Positions 6,796-13,650 of a DNA stretch of 19,108 nucleotides are shown one piece after another. The stretch's first letter is position 1. Each line of letters opens with the position of its first letter. The DNA lies in NCBI GenBank assembly GCA_044425705.1, contig JAWXVD010000001.1:1-19108 (forward strand). Direction: 5' to 3'. Below the pieces are notes generated by a model that did not search any database, was not told the DNA's origin, and worked only from the letters and a program-made list of their open reading frames with translations. This stretch comes from JAWXVD01 sp044425705. GTDB taxonomy: Bacteria > Bacillota > Clostridia > Lachnospirales > Lachnospiraceae. A program made the position numbers and the translations under genes.

Positions 6796-6992
6796 TATAT
6801 AGATTTATAGATAATGTCGTCTCTCAAATAGTTGCTGATACGTAAGTGGTACCCATGTGATACTCGGAAATGTTGCCATTTTGTTGCCAAAGCTTAAACA
6901 AATCTGTTTGCACCCCTTGTGTTTACTGGGTAAACTTTTTCGTTTCTCTATTCGAATTCAATAGTGCCAGGAATAAAGGTACACATTGATCA
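6796..6992. other. Gene-free right boundary of the IME
   Basis: I find no gene here. GTTGCCA is repeated at 6872-6878 and 6883-6889, the kind of short repeat that can serve as integrase arm sites near an attachment site. A small AAACA/TGTTT inverted repeat follows at 6896-6909. The junction to the decayed relaxase copy is at about 6993. The right end of the element probably lies here, but I could not find a matching direct repeat at the left end, so no attachment site is claimed. Confidence 0.35.
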
Positions 6993-7531
6993 TGTAAAGA
7001 GCAGGCTAGGGCAGTGGGCGAAGATCTTTAATCTAAAACAGATGGCAAGTACATTAAATTATCTGCGTGAACATGATATGTTAGAGTATGAAGTATTAGA
7101 GAAAAAGACATTAGAAGCAACAGAAAAATTTGATATATTAAATTCGGGAATTAAATCATGTGAAGTACGAATGACAGAAATTAAAACATTAAAATGCAAG
7201 CATTATAACTTATATGAAAACGAAAGATATTTATGCAGAATATAAGAAGTCGGGGTATTCAAAAAAGGTGTATGAAAAATATGCAAGTGAATTGATATTG
7301 CATAAATCGGCAAGAGAACATTTCAATAAGCTAGAGTTGAAAATATTACCGAAAATCAAAACATTGGATACAGAGTTCAATGAAATTCTAGCAAAAAAGA
7401 AGAAGGCATATTCACAATATCATACAGCGAAAAAAGAAATGCAGGAGCTATTAATTGTGAAACAAAATGTTGTGAAGATTCTAGGTGTGGATGAAAAGAA
7501 AGTAGAAAAACGAAAGTCGCAAGAGAGATAA
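6993..7531 (+). pseudogene. Truncated, frameshifted relaxase remnant
   Basis: This is a copy of the C-terminal coiled-coil part (about residues 299-470) of the relaxase encoded at 960-2372, in inverted orientation. The catalytic N-terminal domain is absent, so it cannot act as a relaxase. One extra base near 7193-7196 (AAAATGCAAG against AAATCAAG in the intact gene) breaks the frame. The first frame runs on to a stop at 7245 and the second resumes at MKTKDIYAEYKKSGYSKK. Substitutions are mostly conservative, so the copies come from close relatives rather than a very recent duplication. Confidence 0.88.
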
Positions 7532-7727
7532 AAGCAGTTAGGAAATTAAGCTACCGAAGGAGCGCTGCCACATCATTTATGATGTGATTATTAAGGGATG
7601 GGGAGAGTCTTCCAAGGGTCTGTCCCAGCGTAGCGAGGGTACAAGCGAAACGTTCAAAGGTATATACTTGAACATTGCTTGCAAGAGATGTGGCAGAGCC
7701 TTTCGGATTGGAAAGGATGGGAAATAA
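7532..7727 (+). other. Second copy of the conserved relaxase-tnpV intergenic element
   Basis: This is the near-identical counterpart of 764-959. The hairpin CACATCA-TTTA-TGATGTG (7569-7586) is perfect here, whereas the other copy has a wobble pair. GCTGCCACATC (7564-7574) can alternatively pair with GATGTGGCAG (7687-7696). The A/G difference between copies keeps pairing possible in both folds, a weak sign of structural constraint. Confidence 0.5.
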
Positions 7728-8107
7728 ATGAAAAAAGAATTTTACAACGAAGATAACGGATTATGGTATCAATTAGGAGAAGGTGGATTGTATTATCCTC
7801 AAATCGTAATGACAGAGAGCCTACAAAGACCATTAGGGAAATACGGACGTATGCGTAAACATTACTTGGAAGAAGAACGATATGTATTGTTTGTACATAT
7901 GTTATTGTCGGGAAGTTTATATAAGCATCTAGATGAAGTAGAAGAGGAAGCACAGCAAATGATTGCTGAAATAGTGAATGATATGGCAGTGGTAGAAGGC
8001 TGTGATAATCAGATGAAAATGCAGGAGCAGATGAAGTGGTTGGGTTAATGAATAACTATCATAATTGTGCAGAGGAGATAGTGAAGAAGGTGTTAATTTT
8101 AAGATAG
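7728..8107 (+). pseudogene. tnpV: Frameshifted tnpV copy
   Basis: Residues 1-104 match the intact TnpV with two changes (C39Y and V79I). Loss of one G around 8037-8041 then converts W-V-G-L-MNNY into W-L-G-stop at 8048. The missing end, MNNYHNCAEEIVKK, is still readable in the next frame from 8048 to a stop at 8107. The conserved C-terminal motif is therefore cut off, and the copy is probably non-functional. Confidence 0.85.
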
Positions 8108-8236
8108 GGATTGGGCGCGTTATAAATTGGAGTAAAATAGAAGTGGGAATCATTGGATAATTGTTAAAAGTAGGTGAAGGAACAATTGTCGAAAAGACAA
8201 TATAATTAAAAGCAGGGTGTAATTTGGTCAAAAAAC

Positions 8237-8320
8237 AATAAATGACTAAATTGATTCTTGCTTTTTGAAATTAAGTATAGTAATATATAATCAAGTCAAA
8301 ATAAAATAAATGACTAAATT
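8237..8320. repeat. 16-bp direct repeats around the Fic/hsd promoter
   Basis: AATAAATGACTAAATT occurs perfectly at 8237-8252 and 8305-8320, 68 bases apart. The two copies bracket the predicted promoter, one before the -35 and one between the -10 and the ribosome binding site. This is a natural arrangement for operators with DNA looping. The C-terminal winged-helix region of the Fic protein is a possible binder, but this is inferred. Confidence 0.6.
8258..8286 (+). promoter_or_regulatory. Promoter candidate for the Fic-hsd operon
   Basis: TTGCTT (8258-8263) and TAATAT (8281-8286) with a 17-base spacer lie about 50 bases before the Fic start, inside the pair of 16-bp direct repeats. The region is very AT-rich, so chance matches are possible. 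Confidence 0.5.
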
Positions 8321-8335
8321 AAAAGGCGGTATAAA

Positions 8336-9397
8336 ATGAAAAAATATGATTATGAATATAAATGGGAGCAGTTAATCACTCCTGAGATAGTTTCATTACT
8401 TACACAAATACATGAATTTAAAGGTGAACAAAAACTATTTATTGAACAACAAGCAGATACCTTAACTACATTGCTTGAAATTGCTAGAATACAAAGTACA
8501 GAGGCATCGAATAAGATAGAAGGAATTTATACTTCAGATGACAGAGTGAAGCTTCTAGTGATGGATAAAACAACACCGCAATCACGCGATGAACAAGAGA
8601 TTGCAGGATATCGTGATGTTCTTACTACAATACATGAAAGTCATGACTTTATTCCAATAAAACCGAGTATGATTTTACAACTGCATAGAGATTTATATAA
8701 ATATAGCGGTTTAAATTTCGGTGGGAATTATAAAAATTCTGATAATGTGATTGCAGAAAAATTGGCTGATGGAACACAAAAAGTCCGTTTTCAGCCAGTA
8801 CATTCTTGGGAAACAGCAGAGTCTGTAGAAGAACTTTGCAACGCATACAATCAGATTATGGGAACAGGTAAAGCAAATCCCCTTTTGATTATACCAATGT
8901 TTGTTTTGGACTTTCTTTGTATCCATCCATTTAATGATGGAAATGGTAGAATGAGCAGACTTATGACTTTACTACTTCTTTATCGTACAAACTGTATAGT
9001 AGGTAAATATATTAGTATAGAAAAGATTATTGAGCGGAGTAAAGAAACTTATTATGAAACTTTGCAAGCAAGTTCTTATGGTTGGCATGAGGATGAAAAT
9101 GATTATGCGCCATTTGTTCGATATATGTTAGGTGTTGTTGCAGCTGCTTATAGAGAGTTTGAAAGTCGAGTCGAGGTGATGATTACAAAAGGCTATTCGA
9201 AACCTGAAAGAATTGCAGAAACCATTAAGCAAACGCTTGGGCAAGTAACAAAAAGAGAACTTATAGAAAAGTGCCCAGATATCAGTGATACAACAATACA
9301 AAGAGCCCTTAATGATCTTGTGAAGCAAGATAAAATTATTAAAATAGGTGGCGGACGTTATACAAAATATATATGGAATAGAGAGATAGGAGATTAA
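8336..9397 (+). CDS. Fic-family protein (predicted AMPylator with N-terminal inhibitory motif)
   Basis: This 353-residue Fic protein has a complete active-site motif HPFNDGNGR (residues 197-205), as in enzymes that transfer AMP from ATP to protein hydroxyls. An N-terminal inhibitory helix, (S/T)xxxE(G/N), is visible as SNKIEG (58-63), placing it among class II Fic proteins that are self-restrained. The C-terminal part (~290-353: IKQTLGQVTKRELIEKCPDISDTTIQRALNDLVKQDKIIKIGGGRY) is a winged helix, suggesting DNA binding. It stops one base before hsdM begins, so it is the first gene of the R-M operon. It might regulate the operon through its DNA-binding domain or modify a partner protein; neither can be decided from sequence. 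Confidence 0.9.
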   Translation: MKKYDYEYKWEQLITPEIVSLLTQIHEFKGEQKLFIEQQADTLTTLLEIARIQSTEASNKIEGIYTSDDRVKLLVMDKTTPQSRDEQEIAGYRDVLTTIHESHDFIPIKPSMILQLHRDLYKYSGLNFGGNYKNSDNVIAEKLADGTQKVRFQPVHSWETAESVEELCNAYNQIMGTGKANPLLIIPMFVLDFLCIHPFNDGNGRMSRLMTLLLLYRTNCIVGKYISIEKIIERSKETYYETLQASSYGWHEDENDYAPFVRYMLGVVAAAYREFESRVEVMITKGYSKPERIAETIKQTLGQVTKRELIEKCPDISDTTIQRALNDLVKQDKIIKIGGGRYTKYIWNREIGD

Positions 9398-9398
9398 T

Positions 9399-10898
9399 AT
9401 GATTACTGGAGAACTTAAGAACAAAATAGATGGATTATGGGATGTATTTGCAGCGGGAGGATTGGTGAATCCTCTTGATGTTATTGAGCAAATCACTTAT
9501 CTTATGTTTATACATGATCTTGATAAAACGGATAATATAAAAGCAAAAGAAAGTGCGATGCTAGGACTTTCTTTTGTAAGCATATTTGCGAAGGAAGTGC
9601 AAGTTGGTGAACGAACTATTGATGGAGAAAATCTAAAATGGTCTGTATTTCATGATTTTCCAGCAGGACAAATGTATAGCACTATGCAAGAATGGGTATT
9701 TCCATTTATTAAAAATTTACACTCGGAGAAAGAAAGCACCTATTCAAAATATATGGATGATGCCATCTTTAAAATACCAACACCGTTACTATTATCTAAA
9801 ATTATAACAAATTTAGATGAAATATATTCGCAAATGGAGCGTATTCAAGATAGTGATATTAGAGGGGACGTATACGAGTATCTACTGTCTAAAATTGCTA
9901 GTGCAGGACTTAATGGGCAGTTTAGAACACCACGTCATATTATTAAAATGATGGTGGAATTAATTGATCCAAATGTGACAGATACTATCTGTGACCCATC
10001 TTGTGGAACAAGTGGATTTTTAGTTGCAAGTGGTGAATATTTAAAAGAAAATAAAAAAGAAGAAGTGTTTTTTAATAAAGTAAATAAAGATCACTATATG
10101 AACGCAATGTTTACAGGTTTTGACATGGATAGAACAATGTTGCGTATTGGTGCTATGAATATGATGACGCATGGTGTGGATAATCCTTTTATCGAATATA
10201 GAGATAGTTTATCTGACCAGAATCCAGATAAAGAAAAATATTCTTTGATTTTAGCAAATCCACCGTTTAAAGGGAGTCTTGATGCAGATACTGTTTCAGC
10301 TGATTTATTAAAAGTTTGCAAAACAAAGAAAACAGAACTTTTATTTCTAGCTCTGATGCTTCGTATGTTGAAAGTTGGTGGTAGATGTGCCGTTATTGTA
10401 CCAGATGGTGTTTTATTTGGTTCATCTAATGCACATAAAGCTATAAGAAAAGAGATTATAGAAAATAATAGATTAGAAGCTGTAATCTCAATGCCAAGTG
10501 GTGTGTTTAAGCCATATGCAGGAGTATCAACAGGTATCTTGATTTTCACTAAAACAGGTCATGGTGGTACAGAAAATGTATGGTTTTATGATATGACCGC
10601 TGACGGACTATCCCTAGATGATAAGAGGGCTGTTGTAAGTGAAAATGATATACCTGATATTATAGAGAGGTTCAAAAATCTGGATAAAGAAACGGAGAGA
10701 GAACGTACAGAAAAATCATTCTTTGTACCGAAATCAGAAATAGTAGATAATAGTTACGATTTGTCTATTAATAAGTATAAGAAAGTGGAATACATACCAG
10801 TTGAGTATCCGCCAACCAAAGAAATTTTAGCGGATATCAGAGCTTTAGAAGAAGAGATTTTAAAAGGTCTTTCAGAGTTGGAGGGACTTTATGAATAG
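9399..10898 (+). CDS. hsdM: Type I restriction-modification methyltransferase subunit HsdM
   Basis: This 499-residue N6-adenine DNA methyltransferase has an N-terminal helical HsdM domain (~1-140). The SAM-binding motif I is DPSCGTSGF (from about residue 199), with GFDMD downstream. The catalytic motif IV is NPPF (287-290). Two copies with one HsdS form the modification enzyme, and HsdR completes the restriction complex. The start has AGGAGA. Its end overlaps hsdS by 8 bases, the usual coupling. Length and motifs are complete, so it should be active. Confidence 0.96.
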   Translation: MITGELKNKIDGLWDVFAAGGLVNPLDVIEQITYLMFIHDLDKTDNIKAKESAMLGLSFVSIFAKEVQVGERTIDGENLKWSVFHDFPAGQMYSTMQEWVFPFIKNLHSEKESTYSKYMDDAIFKIPTPLLLSKIITNLDEIYSQMERIQDSDIRGDVYEYLLSKIASAGLNGQFRTPRHIIKMMVELIDPNVTDTICDPSCGTSGFLVASGEYLKENKKEEVFFNKVNKDHYMNAMFTGFDMDRTMLRIGAMNMMTHGVDNPFIEYRDSLSDQNPDKEKYSLILANPPFKGSLDADTVSADLLKVCKTKKTELLFLALMLRMLKVGGRCAVIVPDGVLFGSSNAHKAIRKEIIENNRLEAVISMPSGVFKPYAGVSTGILIFTKTGHGGTENVWFYDMTADGLSLDDKRAVVSENDIPDIIERFKNLDKETERERTEKSFFVPKSEIVDNSYDLSINKYKKVEYIPVEYPPTKEILADIRALEEEILKGLSELEGLYE

Positions 10899-11997
10899 TG
10901 AAAAGTGGGAAATGGTTAAACTTGGAGATGTTTGCACTAAAGGCGGTTCTAATATTGCACAAAAAGATTTGGGAAATAGAAATGGTGAATATCCGATTTA
11001 TGGTGCGGGAGGACTTATAAAAAGTGTAGATTTTCACAAGCAAAGTAAAGCCTATATAGCGATAGTGAAAGATGGTGCAGGGATTGGTCGTACAATGATA
11101 TTACCTGAAAAATCGTCTGTTATAGGAACAATGCAATATATTTTTCCTAATGATAATATTGATATTCGATATTTGTATTATGCCATACTTAAAATGAATT
11201 TATCTAAATATTTTTCGGGAGCGACAATACCACATATATATTTTAAGGATTATAGAAATGAAAATGTATGGCTGCCACCGATAAAAGTTCAAAAGCAAAT
11301 TGCAGATGAACTTGATAAGATTACGGGGCTAATTGAAAAGCGAAAAGAGCAGTTAGAAAAATTAGATGTATTAGTAAAATCCCGATTTATCGAGATGTTT
11401 GGGGATCCAGTTGTGAATCCTTATGGATATCCTAAAGTGGCACTAAGTGAACTTGCTGATATAAAAATAGGACCATTTGGTTCTTTATTGCATAAGGATG
11501 AATATATAAAAGACGGATATCCATTAATAAACCCATCTCATATCATTGATGATAAGATTTGTCCTGATAGTAACCTAACTATTTCATTTTCTAAGTATCA
11601 AGAACTTGTTTCATATCATTTGAAAAAAAATGATGTAATATTAGGTCGAAGAGGAGAAATGGGAAGATGTGCAGTGGTGAATGAAGACAATCTACTATGT
11701 GGCACGGGGAGCATACTAATTCGTAGTAAAGGGTCTGTAACAGCTGACTACATACAAAAAATTATCTCATTTCCGACATTTAAAAATAGCATTGAAGATT
11801 TAGCGGTTGGACAAACTATGCCCAATTTAAATGTACCAATTGTTTCTAATTTTCAGATGATTTTAGTTCCAATTGATATACAGGAACAATATTATTCATT
11901 TGTAGAGCAAGTCGACAAATCAAAATTTGAAATCAAGCAAAGTCTTGAAAAGCTAGAAACACTAAAAAAAGCCTTAATGCAAGAGTATTTTGGATAA
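10891..11997 (+). CDS. hsdS: Type I restriction-modification specificity subunit HsdS
   Basis: This 368-residue complete HsdS has two target-recognition domains. TRD1 spans roughly residues 1-130 (KWEMVKLGDVCTKGG..IPHIYFKDYRNENVWLPPI). The central conserved helix is VQKQIADELDKITGLIEKRKEQLEKL, followed by VKSRFIEMFGD. TRD2 spans about 180-335 (KVALSELADIKIGPFGSLLHKDEY..IVSNFQMILVPI), and the end helix is EQVDKSKFEIKQSLEKLETLKKALMQEYFG. Each TRD reads one half of a split DNA target. TRD2 is bounded by two short sequences (11377-11396 and 11908-11929) that recur in the same direction around the silent cassette downstream, which implies exchange of TRD2. Confidence 0.95.
   Translation: MNSEKWEMVKLGDVCTKGGSNIAQKDLGNRNGEYPIYGAGGLIKSVDFHKQSKAYIAIVKDGAGIGRTMILPEKSSVIGTMQYIFPNDNIDIRYLYYAILKMNLSKYFSGATIPHIYFKDYRNENVWLPPIKVQKQIADELDKITGLIEKRKEQLEKLDVLVKSRFIEMFGDPVVNPYGYPKVALSELADIKIGPFGSLLHKDEYIKDGYPLINPSHIIDDKICPDSNLTISFSKYQELVSYHLKKNDVILGRRGEMGRCAVVNEDNLLCGTGSILIRSKGSVTADYIQKIISFPTFKNSIEDLAVGQTMPNLNVPIVSNFQMILVPIDIQEQYYSFVEQVDKSKFEIKQSLEKLETLKKALMQEYFG
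11377..11396 (+). repeat. 5' exchange repeat in hsdS (encodes KSRFIEM)
   Basis: AAATCCCGATTTATCGAGAT is identical at 13062-13081, and similarity extends with two mismatches for about ten more bases. It contains the short inverted core CGAT-TT-ATCG, the kind of dyad a tyrosine recombinase could bind. The match starts abruptly, since upstream bases differ, marking the cassette edge. Confidence 0.75.
11908..11929 (+). repeat. 3' exchange repeat in hsdS (encodes QVDKSKF)
   Basis: This 22-base stretch matches 13577-13598 with one difference (C to T in the aspartate codon) and is in the same reading frame in both. It marks the downstream edge of TRD2. The match ends abruptly. Confidence 0.7.
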
Positions 11998-12030
11998 AAC
12001 TTAATAAAAATTAAACTGGATGAAGCGATG

Positions 12031-12066
12031 TTGGTACTCATAAATGAAAATTAAGGAGAGTACCAA
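12031..12066 (+). promoter_or_regulatory. Inverted repeat enclosing the recombinase ribosome binding site
   Basis: TTGGTACTC (12031-12039) and GAGTACCAA (12058-12066) are perfect inverted arms with an 18-base loop. The Shine-Dalgarno AAGGAG (12053-12058) lies at the loop edge, and the ATG begins one base after the right arm. As RNA it could restrict translation; as DNA it could be an operator or recombinase site. Confidence 0.6.
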
Positions 12067-12067
12067 T

Positions 12068-13057
12068 ATGAAAAATATAATTATAGATAAAGTGATGAAA
12101 AATATGCAAACGCATCTAGATAATTCACAATTAAAAAAATTGCAAGAGGTTTTAGACTTTTCGTTATTTGATGTGCAGATCAGGGATATTACAGAGAGTA
12201 CTGTTATAGAAAAAACTAGTATTGATCTTTGTGATTTATTCATTTCAGCTAAAGCGGTAGAGGGTTGTAGTGATAAAACATTAAAATACTACAAAGCGAC
12301 TCTTAGTAAAATGATAAATACAGTAGAAAAAGAAGTTTTGCATATAACTACTGATGACTTACGAAAATACTTATCAGATTATCAAAAGATTAATGATTGT
12401 AGTAAGCTTAACATGGATAATATTAGAAGGATTTTATCAACTTTCTTTTCTTGGTTGGAAGATGAAAACTATATTATCAAAAGTCCAGTACGTAGAATTA
12501 AAAAAATCAAAACAAACTCACAGGTTAAAGAAACTTATAATGATGAAGTTTTAGAGATAATGCGAGATTCATGCAAAAACATTAGAGATTTAGCACTTAT
12601 AGATATTTTATCATCAACAGGTATGAGAGTTGGTGAGCTTGTAAGACTTAATATTTCAGATATAGATTTTAATAATAGAGAGTGTATTGTACTTGGTAAG
12701 GGCAGTAAAGAAAGGCTTGTATATTTTGATGCAAGAACAAAAATTCACCTCGCAAATTATATAAACAGTCGAGAAGATGATAATCCAGCATTGTTTGTTT
12801 CTTTGTTAAAACCATATAATAGATTTGAAATATCTGGAATAGAAATTAGATTAAGAGAACTTGGAAGAAGGGTAGACATACCTAAGGTTCACCCGCATAA
12901 ATTCAGAAGAACACTAGCCACAAGAGCAATAGATAAAGGAATGCCAATCGAACAAGTACAAAAACTATTAGGACATGCACAAATTGACACAACAATGCGT
13001 TATGCAATGGTGGATCAGAATAATGTAAAAACAAGCCATCGAAAATTCATTGGTTAA
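12068..13057 (+). CDS. Tyrosine recombinase embedded in the hsd locus
   Basis: This 329-residue XerC/D-like tyrosine recombinase starts at the ATG at 12068, chosen because AAGGAGAG lies 9-15 bases upstream; an in-frame ATG at 12044 lacks one. It has an N-terminal SAM-like core-binding domain (~55-150) and a catalytic domain with R187 (STGMRVGEL), K in GKGSKERLV, H277 and R280 (HKFRRTLATRA), H303 (LLGHAQ) and nucleophile Y312 (TMRYAMVD). It has no AP2-like arm domain, unlike the IME integrase. It lies between hsdS and a silent hsdS cassette. Recombinases in such places are known to rearrange hsdS in other Firmicutes (for example CreX/PsrA-type genes), so specificity switching is the likely role. 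Confidence 0.92.
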   Translation: MKNIIIDKVMKNMQTHLDNSQLKKLQEVLDFSLFDVQIRDITESTVIEKTSIDLCDLFISAKAVEGCSDKTLKYYKATLSKMINTVEKEVLHITTDDLRKYLSDYQKINDCSKLNMDNIRRILSTFFSWLEDENYIIKSPVRRIKKIKTNSQVKETYNDEVLEIMRDSCKNIRDLALIDILSSTGMRVGELVRLNISDIDFNNRECIVLGKGSKERLVYFDARTKIHLANYINSREDDNPALFVSLLKPYNRFEISGIEIRLRELGRRVDIPKVHPHKFRRTLATRAIDKGMPIEQVQKLLGHAQIDTTMRYAMVDQNNVKTSHRKFIG

Positions 13058-13061
13058 ATTC

Positions 13062-13081
13062 AAATCCCGATTTATCGAGAT
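13062..13081 (+). repeat. 5' exchange repeat of the silent hsdS cassette
   Basis: A perfect 20-base match to 11377-11396 in the same orientation, beginning five bases after the recombinase stop codon. Recombination between the two would remove TRD2, the hsdS end and the recombinase gene (about 1.7 kb) and join the hsdS front to the silent cassette. Confidence 0.75.
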
Positions 13082-13576
13082 ATTTGAGGATAAGCAATAC
13101 GAAGAAAAAAACTTTCAAGTATTTGTTTGAAGATTACAGATGGAACACATCAATCACCTAAATTTAAAGAGGCTGGAATTCCGTTCTTACTGGTTTCAAA
13201 TATTGTAGATAATGAAATTTGTTACGAAACTAGTAAATATATTTCGTTGGAAGAATATGAAGTTTTAATAAAAAGAACTCCTATTGAGGTAGGTGATATA
13301 TTATTGACAACAGTCGGTTCATATGGAAATCCAGCAGTAGTTAAGAGCGAAAGGAAGTTTTGTTTTCAACGACATATTGGATATATTAAGCCAGATAGAA
13401 ACGTCGTTAATAGTGATTTTCTCAAGTGTTTCTTTGTGTCACCTTACGGAAAAGAACAAATTGAATTTCGGGTTAAGGGTATTGCACAGAAGACATTAAA
13501 TTTAACGGAACTTAAAACTATTAGTGTATATATACCCCCACTCCACTTGCAAAATCAATTCGCCGACTTCGTTACA

Positions 13577-13598
13577 CAAGTCGATAAATCAAAATTTG
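13577..13598 (+). repeat. 3' exchange repeat of the silent hsdS cassette
   Basis: Counterpart of 11908-11929 with one mismatch, same orientation and frame. Beyond it the frame stops at 13604-13606. Confidence 0.7.
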
Positions 13599-13650
13599 TA
13601 TTTTAGAAGAAGTGGTACCAAGTGTTTTATCAAAGAGAAAGGAATATTTC

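Larger units (their letters stand above)
6993..8090. repeat. Right arm of the 1.1-kb inverted repeat
   Basis: This is the inverted partner of 401-1498 and covers relaxase 3' part, intergenic region and tnpV in the same order. Both genes in this arm carry frameshifts. The simplest reading is the remains of an older related element next to which, or into which, the intact IME inserted. A partial inverted duplication of the IME itself is the alternative. Confidence 0.9.
13062..13606 (+). pseudogene. hsdS: Silent partial hsdS: one target-recognition cassette
   Basis: This fragment encodes a single TRD (SICLKITDGTHQSPKFKEAGIPFLLVSNI..IAQKTLNLTELKTISVYIPPLHLQNQFADFVTQVDKSKF) without start codon context, TRD1 or C-terminal conserved helix. 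It opens with the KSRFIEIFED sequence and closes with QVDKSKF, the same edges as TRD2 of the expressed gene. The frame is broken at a run of seven A (13105-13111). Eight would join KSRFIEIFEDKQYEEKK to LSSICLKITDG. The TRD sequence differs completely from TRD2, so exchange would change DNA specificity. It could serve as a donor cassette, or be the leftover of an earlier rearrangement. Confidence 0.85.

Noticed and set aside
8185..8201. ATTGTC-GAAAA-GACAAT hairpin as a terminator before fic
   Set aside because: Only six base pairs, AT-rich, and not followed by a T run. Too weak to call.
9128..9496. Minus-strand open frame across the fic-hsdM junction
   Set aside because: It is antisense to two firm genes, with low-complexity Phe/Ile/Ser-rich translation typical of a shadow frame.
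10094..10549. Minus-strand open frame of 151 codons inside hsdM
   Set aside because: It lies wholly antisense to a strongly motif-supported HsdM, has no ribosome binding site or recognisable domain, and is a shadow of the coding frame.
11377..13606. Invertible hsdS locus (shufflon-type inversion)
   Set aside because: I looked for the reverse complement of the exchange repeats between 10891 and 14558 and saw none. Both repeat pairs are in direct orientation, so an inversion model does not fit.
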